From Breviolum minutum Mf 1.05b.01 (lineage: Eukaryota; Sar; Dinophyceae; Suessiales; Symbiodiniaceae), in NCBI GenBank assembly GCA_000507305.1, contig DF239791.1, positions 96,904 through 160,903 of the forward strand: DNA of 64,000 bases. Direction: 5' to 3'. The notes beneath the pieces were generated by a model that was not told where the DNA came from, did not search any database, and saw only the letters and a list, made by a program, of their open reading frames with translations. The stretch's first letter is position 1, and each line of letters begins with the position of its first letter. The position numbers were made by a program, and so were the translations under genes. Below are positions 23,901 through 32,980 of the stretch, one piece after another.

Positions 23901-26119
23901 GGATGGCGGATACGTTTGACTTTTGTTCCGTTGCCGCAACTGAAACTATTTGAAACAACTTGTGAGATCAAGTTTCCTTCAAAAGGTCATTGTAGAATTG
24001 TACCTTCCCAAGAGTTACTGACTTAGTTTGCCCCGCTTTTGGAATCTCAAAATAAGGTAGCTTGGAGTTGTTGTTTGACCTTTAAAAATGGCACAGGGTA
24101 TTCTTGCAGGCTCGTCGTGCTAGAACGAAGGGCGTAGACGGAATCTTTGAAACCATTCCAGGATGAAAAAGACGGCGACGTCGTGCAACCTCACCCCACA
24201 AGGTAGTTTACCAACAAAATTTATGTAATTCACCCAGGTCTCCACGATTTTGGGTGGTTCAAATGCCACCGTTTTCCAGGAGTTCTGCCTAAAAACCCAT
24301 TGGTTTAGGGGGAGTTTGACAAGTGTTGTGGTTGTTAAAATGACTGCCAGGCCGCCATCCTTCAAGCCGGGCTTACTGAGGGAGAGGTCCAAAATGCCTT
24401 CTTGCGATTGGAAGAAGCAGTAAGGCAAGGGGGGGGAAAGCGACCCAAAACTAGGTGGTGGTTTCAACCGACCCAAACATTTGGGGAAGATTCCCATTCT
24501 GACTAGTATATTTTCAATGGGGTTGAAACCACCTAGATCAAACCAGTCCACAAAGCTGGTGAGTTTGCATCATGGCTTCCTGAAGAAGAACCTCTTAGAT
24601 ATGATCATATGCAAATGGGATTCCCTGAAAGTTTGGAGAGCTCAGTTAGAAAACTCCACAGCAAAAATCCTTACATCAGAAGATAGCACCATAGAGAAGT
24701 TTATTATCTTCCAAAAGCTTCAGAGGTGCTGTTAATTGCGGGGAAGCCACATTATTTTGGAGCTGCATCTATTCAACACCAAACTGATATTAAGCTCATA
24801 ACTTGCGGGAAGGGCAGAACATCCAAGCCAATACCTTTGGGTGTCTTTTCCATGTGCACTGAACAGATTGAAAACTAAGTGAAACATGAAGTACATGCAA
24901 GCGGTAGTGGCACTCAAATTGTGTTGTTTGCCCATTGGTGCCCAATTGTTTGGAAATTCTTAGCCATTTTGTCTAAATCAGTGCTAGAATTACGAGCAAT
25001 ATCACATGACACAGAGCCCAAGAGATAGGTGTTAGAGCAACGGAATCCTCTCAAAATGTTCACCAGAAATTTGGTTCTTGGTCAAACTCGCCAATCTTCA
25101 GGATGAAAAGACTGCTTAGAAAAGCCGTTGTTGCAAGTATTTGTTTGGTCAGGAGCAAGTTGATAAACAGGATAAATCATTCCATTGGCAGTAGGTAAAC
25201 AGTTGTCCACATATCGACGAAACGGAAATCCTCATCTATGAAAAAAAGTTGCCCATGGTGTAGCGACTAATGACTAAAGTTTCAAACAGAGTTAAAGTAT
25301 CTTCCACATAAAATTTGCAGAGTCATGCATTTAGGAACCAATCAGGAAAGAAATAGATACACCTCCCAAAACTAACATTAACAATGGGGAAACAACAATT
25401 TGAAGTTATATCTCCTACTAAACATGATGATTTTCTATTGTCATATTAGTTTTCTTGGGTGGTTTTTGGTGGAAAAAAGGAATAACCTTCTTTTTCCCAT
25501 GGTCACTCCCTTCCAGGACGAACTCCTTCGCATTCATCGCCAGCTTACCGGATGAAAGCAAAGATTACCTCATGAAGCTGAAGATGATCCGTCCCTTGGG
25601 ACGACGCCACCGGGCCGTTGGTGGTGTGGTTGGGGCGTGTTTACCCAAAAAAAACAAACACTCCCAAGAGGCAACCAAGGATGTGAGATGGCCGAGTTTT
25701 ACCCGTGTTTTTTTGTTGCGGAGGGGAAATCCAGCTTTGATACTAAGGTTGTATGTGATTTAAAGCCGGATCAAGTAAGAGCCTGAAACATGACCATGTA
25801 CAGGATGGTCGTTTTTTTCCCAAGATGCAATTTCCACCCAAGATGCCATAGAAGAGTGGAAGACCTGTATAAGTCTCAGAGAACTAAGATGGCCATCTCT
25901 TATATTCAAGACCCTTCAGCTAAGGCTTCATTGATGCTTTTTAATTATAGGAATCCCTTTTCATAATGGATTGGCTTGCAAAACCAAAACCACCAGCTGA
26001 TTGTTTAAAGGTTGAACGGTTGAAACACAACTTGGTTTATCATTTTCCCGCCAAAAGGTCAAGCGAAGAATGCCAGTGCTGTGCTGGAGACTGAAGCGGC
26101 ATGGGAAGAAGAGTTGTAG
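17984..26119 (+). CDS. Multi-exon protein of unknown function
   Basis: Phased exons: 17984-18150 (DGAWLDARRQQRKARLQQRP ... ITTVLPDDAVEGGLWELADG), 18962-19068 (GDVAQYEAACKSLARHAHRL), 19940-20094 (LGGSEAAEALLGSLAGSMAT), 21815-21911 (VLAEIAGALGSLQDSGVSAK), about 23576-23676 (QMAEFKEEELALMGPGFVLT), 24110 to about 24160 (ARRARTKGVDG), 24341-24454 (AAILQAGLTEGEVQNAFLRL), 24537-24558 (SNQSTKL), 25517-25550 (DELLRIHRQLTG) and 26058-26119 (QAKNASAVLETEAAWEEEL, stop). Most of the protein appears helical with alternating basic and acidic segments. The exon at 24341 faintly recalls the Pex14 N-terminal helix, but I do not call it. Intron 25551-26057 begins GATGAAAG (a GA donor) and must be removed to keep the frame. 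The junctions 21911/23576 and 24160/24341 are not fully resolved, and the 5' end may lie further left. Confidence 0.6.
18785..18895. mobile_element. IE family A
   Basis: CCTGAAGCTAACATCTGAAA ... GGATGGTTGGGTTCGATG ... GGTTGTTAGTTTCAGGGAGC. It ends 67 bases before the exon at 18962. Confidence 0.65.
20682..20772. mobile_element. IE family F (inverse orientation of the copy at 52905)
   Basis: AACAGTCACCACCAGGATTA, then TTACATTTCTAG, TGGGAATCCCCTA. The reverse complement of 52905-52982 shares this block. Confidence 0.5.
20985..21100. mobile_element. IE family A, diverged
   Basis: AATGTCACTTGAAAACGG ... GGAAAGGCTTGTCTTCCAAG ... TTTCAGGGGATATGTTGGTT. Confidence 0.5.
21314..21390. repeat. TA-rich microsatellite cluster
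   Basis: Alternating TA/ATAT tracts (TATATATATATATATATATA at about 21365-21388). Similar tracts occur at about 2955-2998, 18190-18220, 20485-20520, 28450-28472, 38660-38681, 52268-52288, 57902-57918, 58143-58160 and 63723-63744, all non-coding. Confidence 0.8.
22640..22762. mobile_element. IE family G
   Basis: GTGAAAGTAGATGGCTAGCC ... GGGGCCACGA ... TTCCGCCATC. Related blocks occur at 8545-8625, 29915-29987 and 35375-35445. Confidence 0.4.
23068..23180. mobile_element. IE family B
   Basis: CACCCCTCAAAATGAACATG, TTGAACCCAGAAATTGGTGG, TTCAGATGATTTTCCTCTTC, GGATCCAACTTGATTTTCAG. Confidence 0.55.
24455..24536. mobile_element. IE family C copy that is exactly one 82-nt intron
   Basis: The intron starts GTGGTGGTTTCAACCGACCC at the left arm and ends GGTTGAAACCACCTAG at the right arm. 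CTAG stands at both ends: exon bases 24451-24454 and intron bases 24533-24536. Removing it joins AAA ACT AG with A TCA AAC CAG, keeping the frame through to the next donor (CTG followed by GTGAGT). Confidence 0.85.
25366..25462. mobile_element. IE family D
   Basis: CCTCCCAAAACTAACATTAA ... TATATCTCCTACTAAACATG ... TTTTCTATTGTCATATTAGT. It ends 54 bases before the exon at 25517. Confidence 0.65.
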
Positions 26120-26233
26120 CACCTGCACGCGGAAGTGCCTTCAAATTGATTCCGCCAAAGTAGTTGGCCCAGCTACGTTGTTTAAGGAGGTTTTCGTGTC
26201 GGGATTTTGAGTTTGAAGTGTTTACTGGTATGT

Positions 26234-26341
26234 TACCCTCCCTAAAACTATATAATATAGTAACCCCTGAAGCAGGCCTTCCCAAGGAAAACACTCTTCC
26301 AACCATCCATTTTGAGAGGTATGTTAGTGTCAGAGAGGGTA
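26234..26341. mobile_element. IE family A, downstream of a stop codon
   Basis: TTACCCTCCCTAAAACTATA ... ACTCTTCCAACCATCCATTT ... GGTATGTTAGTGTCAGAGAG. It lies between the stop at 26119 and the AlkB-like exons, so it is either intergenic or in a 5' intron of the next gene. Confidence 0.6.
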
Positions 26342-26967
26342 GATGCAAATCCAAGATGCTTGGGAGCCCCCCATGGAGTGGTAAGTATCGCAACTTGAGG
26401 TTAGTGAAACAACACGAACCACTGATAGGAGACTTCATTCAAATAGTATTTGGATAAGGACTGAATGAAGAGGACTTCTAAATCACCTGACAGGCATGTT
26501 TTCTGATGGGTTTGGTGATAGGAAGATGGTTTTTGTTTGAATTTCAATGATGCTTGAAGGAGATAAATCATCAAAAACTTTAACCATTTGTAGATGGTTG
26601 AATGGAAGGACTTTTGGGGGAATTTGGGAAGAAACACACCCCCGAAAACTCTGAAAATGATGCTTTTGGAAAAGAGATATTTTTTCTCTTCCAAAGGAGT
26701 CATCATGTCCAGGTTTGATGCCTTAAAAATTCTATGAAACTACGAATTTCTGACACCAGACCTCCCATGAAATTAGGGTTTCGTCATGAAGACTCTGCGC
26801 TCTTGCAAACTCCCAAAAAGAACCTCTTGGTGAAAAACTCTTTGAGTCGTTTCCGTTTCACCCAGGCCGCCAGCAGCAAAAAAAATGCTGTTGGCGTCGT
26901 AGGTCCGAAAAGGATCCAATGGAAAAGAAATGGCTGGACATAGTGGAGAAAACCCTGCGATTTCGGT

Positions 26968-27084
26968 GCTACTGTTGATGGAAGAAATCCCCAACAACCA
27001 CCTGGGATGTATAAAACTTTGTAAATTGTGGGATAAACTACCAACCTCAACTGGTTAGCCGGGATTTCTTCCATCAACAGCATG
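26968..27084. mobile_element. IE family E splitting an open frame
   Basis: CTACTGTTGATGGAAGAAAT ... CCCAACAACCACCTGGGATG ... GGGATTTCTTCCATCAACAG. Splicing GTTGATGG to CATCAACAG would join a frame reading GHSGENPAISVLL to MRTWSVNVRDM, a possible but unproven 5' exon pair of the AlkB-like gene. Confidence 0.65.
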
Positions 27085-27431
27085 AGGACCTGGAGTGTGA
27101 ATGTCCGAGACATGGTTGTTGTTGGACGAATTGTTTTTTTTGGTTTCATGCTTGTCATCCTTGGTTAAGGGAGAATTTGCAAAGCGACCAAAAAAGCCCG
27201 TAGGTGAAAGCATGTGGGGATTTCCAGGAAACTATATGCTGGATTGCTGGAGAGAGCAATTGCAATATACCTTTGGCCTTTTTTTTTTCAATTGACGTAA
27301 CTAAAACGTACATTCTCAGGCGATACAAGCGTTGTCTTGTTATATGTAGGCATGATTTCGTAGATCCAACTATCCCCTGAAAGTTATGCACATGTTGGTG
27401 CATACCTAAACCCCTGTAACTCCCCGATCAG

Positions 27432-28756
27432 CAGAGTGGAACCTGAGGTTCCAGTGCCTGGTAGCATTGTGGAAGTAGACTTGGAAGATGGTGATTTGCT
27501 CACTATGGAGGCATAGCCAGATTTTTTTCGAAAGTCGCAATTTGACGCATGTGGGAAATAATTGGGAGATATCTGGAGATACATGGATTCTTGAGGGGGA
27601 TTATGGAAGTTGTTTAAAAGATATTATGTTGGATTTATGTTGCTTTTTGTATACAAAAACCCTCAAAAGATGGGAGAGACTCTTGAAACATATCATGTAA
27701 AACAAGCTGATGTTTCGAACGGATTTAACCCCACCATTCTCCGGTGAAACAGAGGCTTAAGGCCTTGTTCAAAGGAAAGGGGGGACTTCATAAGCATTTT
27801 TTGAGCCGTTCTTTCTGATGGGTTTTTGTTGATGAAGGTGGCGTTTTTTCTTCCAATACCTAGGCACACTGATATAAACCCTTGGATCATGTTAATCTAA
27901 GGGCAGCTTTTAACATGTTACTTTCAGGATAGATTTTGTCACCTTTTGATCACCTTGGAATGCAGCTGTTCCAGGGACGTTTACAGCGGCATTGCTTGCA
28001 CTTCGTGCCCAAGTGCAACCCACGAGAACCACTCAGAGATGCACCTTGGAGATGGTAATCTGATGTCGATGGAGTCAAAAGAGAGATGCCATTTTTTTGA
28101 ATGCAAATGTTGATTTAGTTTTGATGGTTCAGAAATCCAGCTAACCAGTTGATATGGTAATTTATCCCATGATTTATAGGTTTTTTTTACATCCCAGGTG
28201 GTTGTTGGGGATTTCTTCCATCAACAACATTGCACTTCTGAAAACTAACATGGGAACCTAAAGAATGGAGGTATGGCAGATGATTTTCCCTTTTTCCAAC
28301 TGTGATGTTCAGGTTCCATTTTCGTTCCCTGGGGTATTTTTTACGTACAATTGCAGCATCATGCACTAAGTCATTGAGTTGCTGTTTTCTCGGCAACACC
28401 GGATTAAATGTTCCTGTGGAAAATGACATGATATGAACATACGAGCATCGATATATATATATATATATATATTTAAATTACAATAAATGTGTACAGCGTA
28501 TCATTTAAGCAAAAAAATCATCTCCACATTCCAGGTTCCTAGTTCCGGCCCCCAAATAGTAATCCAAAAAAAACAACATGACAATGGTTCAAAACAACCA
28601 TGAATGAAGATGTATCTCCTGTTAAAACTGGTGGATTTTCCAGCTAGTCGTTTTAGTAGCTCAGTGGTTTCTTGGGTTGTCCACCCACAACCAAAAGCAT
28701 AGCGTGAAACTCAGCTTGAGGCCCGTATCAACATCACCTTCCGATGGGCCGCTTGA
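27432..28756 (+). CDS. AlkB-like 2-oxoglutarate/Fe(II) dioxygenase, C-terminal exons
   Basis: Three exons carry the C-terminal half of an AlkB fold: about 27432-27506 (VPGSIVEVDLEDGDLLTME), 27966 to about 28041 (LFQGRLQRHCLHFVPK) and 28715-28756 (LEARINITFRWAA, stop). The order matches AlkB homologues: a GDLL.ME strand, then the distal iron-ligand histidine (H.VPK), then the R.N.TFR motif that binds 2-oxoglutarate. Such enzymes remove alkyl groups from DNA or RNA bases. To keep phase, the donors after 27506 (GCATAG) and about 28041 (GCACCT) would both be GC. The N-terminal half with the H.D iron ligands was not found with confidence; it may lie at 26820-27115. The gene may also be truncated or decayed. 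Confidence 0.55.
28113..28234. mobile_element. IE family E, in an AlkB-like intron
   Basis: TTTTGATGGTTCAGAAATCC, AGCTAACCAGTTGATATGG, ACATCCCAGGTGGTTGTTGG, GGGATTTCTTCCATCAACAA. It is immediately followed by a family-B copy at 28235. Confidence 0.65.
28235..28342. mobile_element. IE family B abutting an E element
   Basis: CTTCTGAAAACTAACATGGG, AACCTAAAGAATGGAGGTAT, CAGATGATTTTCCCTTTTTC, GTTCAGGTTCCATTTTCGTT. Confidence 0.55.
28558..28668. mobile_element. IE family D
   Basis: AACAACATGACAATGG ... GAAGATGTATCTCCTGTTAA ... GGATTTTCCAGCTAGTCGTT. Same variant as the copy at 48537. Confidence 0.5.
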
Positions 28757-28827
28757 TGGGTCCAACGAAGTGGAACGGAAAGGGTTGAGGGTTCATGCCC
28801 AGTGACACGGGTTCATGTTCAACTACT

Positions 28828-28936
28828 TGGTGGTTTCAAATGTGTTTATTTTCACTCGGATGTTTGAGGAAATGATCCAATTTGACTTGCGCACATTTTT
28901 TTCAAATGGGGTGGTTCAACCACCAACTAGTTAAGT
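28828..28936. mobile_element. IE family C, downstream of the AlkB-like stop
   Basis: CTACTTGGTGGTTTCAAATG ... GAGGAAATGATCCAATTTGA ... GGGTGGTTCAACCACCAACT. Both arms are intact. Confidence 0.7.
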
Positions 28937-29263
28937 TCACCAGTGTCATTTGATAGAACAATGAGGTTATAGTATAATGTTTCATGTCCCAGAAAATGAA
29001 GTGGTTTCGTGAAACATGAGGTCAGAGAACATCGATATCGCTGCCCTCTACGGTGGAGGTTCCTGCCATTTACCGTACCCCTGTTTCACATCTTGACATC
29101 TTTGTTGGATGACAGATGCGATGGACCACTATTTTGAGTCCAGTCCTTAGTGAAGCTGGAAAAAATACACACACACTCCTGTCTGAATGGAAGGACTGTG
29201 TTACCCAGATGTGAAAAATTCTCATTCCACGGGTCGTCCTTTTCCCGCTTGCAACGCAGGCGA

Positions 29264-32200
29264 GATGGGCCAGATCCCAGTTTGCCCGGGAACTTACAGA
29301 CAGTTCAAAGTTTGGGCAACGGATGAAATGCCAGAGCCTGCATGAATGGCAAAGTTTGGGCAATTTTTGGTTCGATCATTAAAACGGGACCCACTTAAAT
29401 GCATAGATGTAATTTTGAACAATGTTCCCCCTTTTGCATTGTTTGGCATCGGAATAAGTTGATGACCGCTGTTTGTTGAAGTTTTGCTTCACAAGCAAGT
29501 CCATGTCATTTTCACACTGAACCGACTGGTGTTAGGAGGAAGGAATCGACTCCAATCACCTCAAGGTTCACGTTTTTTGTGGACAATTCACCTCGGATCC
29601 TTATTGCTCTATTTGCTGGTTTCCAACATGTTTAGTTATTACACCTAGGTGCTCTAAGGAAATGCAACGTAGCCCCTTGAGTTTTATCATCCCAAAAGGA
29701 AAGGTTCGTCTTCCAACAATTATTTTTCAGAAGCTATGTTAAAGTTTGGGGGTGTATGTTTATGGCTAATCAACCAACCCCCCGCTAACGTCCCCCGGCA
29801 GAAACAAGAGTTTAATAAGGCCTTATCAAGGAACTCTGGGGCAGGGTACATTGGCGGGGGCTTGGTTGATTAGCCATAAATGTCACCCTCAAAAATTGGG
29901 CGGAAAGATTCCCATTTTGGTGTATCATGGCCCCTTACTAAACCACCTTGGAGGGGAGTTGCGCCATCTACTTTCACCACAGCGCAAGAATCTGTCGAAA
30001 TTCCTTGAACGCACTAGTTGTTCCTTGCTTCCCAAGGGAAAGGAACATCCAAAACATTCCCAACACCTTGAGGTGTGCAATCATTGGTGAGGGTGACATT
30101 GAGAGAAACCACAGGAGAAGCTGAACGGACGGGCCTGGACGGTCGGTGTCCTTGAAAAAGTTGGTCAGTGGTTATATTCTTAGGGGGTTTACCCAAACCC
30201 TGAAACAGTAAGAAAATAATCATCACTATTTTGATAAGGTGCCTTCACTATCCATTGTTGCAGTGTTTGGGCAGGACCTCAAATCTTGTTCTGAGATTAT
30301 ATGCTTTGGAAGTCCAACTACGATATTTCATATGTTGGTTTATGATCCAACGTTTTTTGGGAGTACGAGTTTTTGAATCACCCAAAAGGAACCAACATTC
30401 TGTGTATGGTGTTTGCCTTCCAGACTTTAAATAACAGTTGAACTTGGCTTGTAGATAAATTGCATCTTTGGATATTTAGATCCTCTCCAAATACCTCATG
30501 TTTCAGTCAATCGCTTATTTTGAGATAGTTTGAGGTAGATTTTGGCTGCAAGATAGTTTGGTGTCGTCACTCTGCTGCAAGAATTCCAGTGACCACAGGG
30601 TCAAACCTTCACTTGCCACTGGCATTCACAAGATTTTGCATCCACAACCTACACACCCAGTTACTCCACAACACCCACACAAAGAGCCTCATGTGTGCCA
30701 GGCTGCTTCCGTTGCCTTTGCGCTTCCATAGCTATGTTGGGGCAACCAAAATCCAGTTGCATGGGCAAAGGGAAGGGTGGCAGCTTGCCAACTGGAAGTC
30801 TCCAAAAAGTGTGATGTGGCTGGCATCCCATTGCTGCTTGCTTGTGAAATTCCATGTTTTTTTCTTGGGTTTCATGGCAGCAAAAAAAAGTTCCGGCAAC
30901 TGTTCATGTGGGTGGGAGTCTGTTGCTACAAATGATCACTGTGACATCGCGCGTTAGGGATGAAGGAATCCTTCACGGAGAGAAATCCAAGGTTGGTGAA
31001 ATATTCAATTCAGATAGATTTTGCAACAAATCACTGCAAAATCTCCTTTTTCAATATGGATCCAAACCAACAAATAGCTAGAGTATCAGTGTTTTTTCGC
31101 ATACACCCCCGAAAATTAACATGTTGAACCCCCAAATTGGTGCTTCATAGATGCGTTTCCGGTTCCAATGGGGTTTTGGGGGTTCCAAACGCACCTGGGC
31201 AAGGTCAGAGACTGGACTATGGAGGCGGGGTGAAATCATGGTTGGTCAACCTACCCTTTCCCTTAAGGCCGAAAATTACACCCTTATTTCTGGGGGGGGT
31301 AGGTTGACCAGCCATAAATCAATGGGCAGCCAACCGACAACCCTTGGTTTCTTGCGAGAGATCGCAGTGAATGAGAGAAGAAATTTATCACCGAAACAAA
31401 AACAGATGACAGATGTCAATTGCGACCACAAAAAAAACCTAGGTTTGCCCGGGTGTTTTGAACCCTTCACAAGAGCTACGCTTGTGCGATGGCTGCAAGC
31501 ATGTGACTCGGCTATCAAGGCAAAGTTGTGTGGTGTCGTGAATTTGGACTTGCCACAGTTCCTTTTTGCTCTTCCTGTATGCCCAAGGGTTAGTCAAAAA
31601 ACTAAAGCAATGGTATTTGACATGATAACCTTTAGTTTCCCGTCCATCAGTTTGACCATTTTGTCAATTAAAGATTTTTCTTTGGGCCTAGATTCGCGGA
31701 ATATTTTTTGAGCATATCAAATCAAGTTGAGGTTTTTCACCACTACCACTGCGACTTCCCCGAGGTTTGCTATGCGGAAGGTCGACCATGTTGTGAAGGA
31801 CTTCCCCCCGAGATTTTCCCCAACAAAACTGAGTGCAAACACTATGTTGAAACGCAATTTGATAAACAAACTACCCCCCAAGGTTTCGATCAGCGCATCT
31901 TAGTCAATGATCACCATAAAAGTAGCCTGGGTCTGGGTTTGGAGGACAATGAACTTAGGAAGCCCTGCACAAATTACTTAAAAGGCCTTCTGCTCGATCG
32001 ACAAATTCCAATTCACCAGCTGATATCGAAAGCCCATTGACCAGGTGTTCTCCTCCAAAACCTAGCCTATTTGAATTCCCATTCACCTCAAAAATGCCCT
32101 CCCGATCTGAATTCGGGATTTCTTTCTGGAAAACCCAAACTTTCAGAGTTTTCTTGTTGCCGGGGGTCGGATTTTTTTCGGGCGAGGTAAACCCCAGGAA

Positions 32201-32330
32201 TGCAATTGGTCAACATGCGGCATTGACCACCTTCACTTCAATCCCGCCAGGACTTGGAGATTGGTCGCAGCAGTGGTTTTGTCGCAGGACCGCGGAAAGT
32301 CATGAGGAGGAGTGTAGGAGGGGCGTAATC
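29264..32330 (+). CDS. Unresolved exon cluster, unknown protein (low confidence)
   Basis: Candidate exons with an acceptor and open frame: about 29264-29350; about 30600-30728 (HKILHPQPTHPVTPQHPH); 30756-30841 (AWAKGRVAACQLEVSKKCDV); 30890-30991 (VPATVHVGGSLLLQMITVTS); 31309-31589 (REIAVNERRNLSPKQKQMTD), which is part of the longest open frame in the window (31151-31711); 31715-32040; and a last exon 32250-32330 (DLEIGRSSGFVAGPRKVMRR, stop). I could not make all phases agree, and several pieces have two plausible frames. No family was recognised. Confidence 0.3.
29760..29882. mobile_element. IE family H
   Basis: TTATGGCTAATCAACCAACC ... CAGAAACAAGAGTTTAATAA ... GGCTTGGTTGATTAGCCATA. The hairpin is near perfect. 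Confidence 0.65.
29915..29987. mobile_element. IE family G
   Basis: TGTATCATGGCCCCTTACTA ... GGAGTTGCGCCATCTACTTT, then CACC. It overlaps the block shared with 22640-22762 in opposite orientation. Confidence 0.4.
31100..31188. mobile_element. IE family B
   Basis: CACCCCCGAAAATTAACATG, TTGAACCCCCAAATTGGTGC, GTTCCAATGGGGTTTTGGGG. Confidence 0.5.
31240..31316. mobile_element. IE family H with 5-bp AAATC direct repeat
   Basis: ATGGTTGGTCAACCTACCCT ... TTATTTCTGGGGGGGGTAGG, then TTGACCAGCCAT. AAATC stands on both sides (31233-31237 and just after 31316), consistent with a target-site duplication. The element itself is open in the frame of 31151-31711. Confidence 0.7.
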
Positions 32331-32463
32331 ATCAATTAAAGCAGCAATTTCGAACAAAACACATTTAAATAAAAACGACAGCAACGCATTTACATCCTTA
32401 GAGGTTTTTTTTGATCGTATGATTCAGTATGATACTAAGATAGTGAGATCACGCGTTCATGAT

Positions 32464-32464
32464 C

Positions 32465-32498
<34 letters not shown>

Positions 32499-32505
32499 CG
32501 ACGAC
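32464..32505. repeat. ATG trinucleotide microsatellite
   Basis: About eleven tandem ATG units followed by ACG ACG ACG, located between the end of a + strand exon cluster and a minus-strand candidate exon. Confidence 0.9.
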
Positions 32506-32525
32506 ACTGAAACTTGAAAGCGATG

Positions 32526-32750
32526 TTAATGATTAGATCCTAATAGCTCGGTCGTGTTAGGTGGCGGAGATCCAAAGATACGCATGTCAAAATTGTCCGC
32601 AACGGCTTGGAGGTGTTGGTTGATTTGGGAGCCAGATTCCTTTAGCCCAGCTGTCACTTTGGAGGCGCGACACAGAGAATCTTCAACAACGCTCCTTCGC
32701 TTCAAGGGTCCAATTTTTGAGTGTGAAAGATCACGCAGATCTCCCACCAT
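32526..32750 (-). CDS. Possible minus-strand gene or terminal exon, unknown
   Basis: On the minus strand an ATG at 32750 opens a 74-residue frame: MVGDLRDLSHSKIGPLKRRS, VVEDSLCRASKVTAGLKESG, SQINQHLQAVADNFDMRIFG, then SPPPNTTELLGSNH and a stop. The composition looks coding (mixed charge, amphipathic). The overlapping + strand frame (LGGGDPKIRMSKLSATAWRC) is open too but is Trp/Phe/Cys-rich. If real, it is the only minus-strand gene in the window and converges with the cluster ending near 32330. No family recognised. Confidence 0.4.
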   Translation of the reverse strand: MVGDLRDLSHSKIGPLKRRSVVEDSLCRASKVTAGLKESGSQINQHLQAVADNFDMRIFGSPPPNTTELLGSNH

Positions 32751-32980
32751 GATGTTTTTTTTGGGGGTGGATGAGTGTGAACTTTTATAAGAAACAAGAA
32801 GCAAGTAATGCCAATGTTCCATTTAAAAGAATGGGAAGACGATGTCACCATATCCAGTTTTCAAGTCTCATTTTCTGTGACGTCTTTTGGGGTGTTTTGG
32901 CATAAAAAGAATGTTTCTTCAATGTTCCAGTTTTCCCCATTTCTTCCAATTCTCAGCGTAGTTTGGCTCTAAATTTGCAG

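Noticed and set aside
24110-24172. GA donor after 24160 (GATGAAAAAG)
   Set aside because: A GT donor within the exon (GGC followed by GTAGAC) also restores the phase to the next exon, so I did not count this among the GA introns.
24341-24454. Resemblance of the exon (AILQAGLTEGEVQNAFLRLE) to the Pex14 N-terminal domain
   Set aside because: The match is short, and the phenylalanine-containing core expected before it is absent; not enough for a peroxisome assignment.
32526-32790. + strand gene in 32554-32790
   Set aside because: The frame is open but Trp/Cys/Phe-rich with no acceptor and donor pair; the minus-strand reading is the better candidate.
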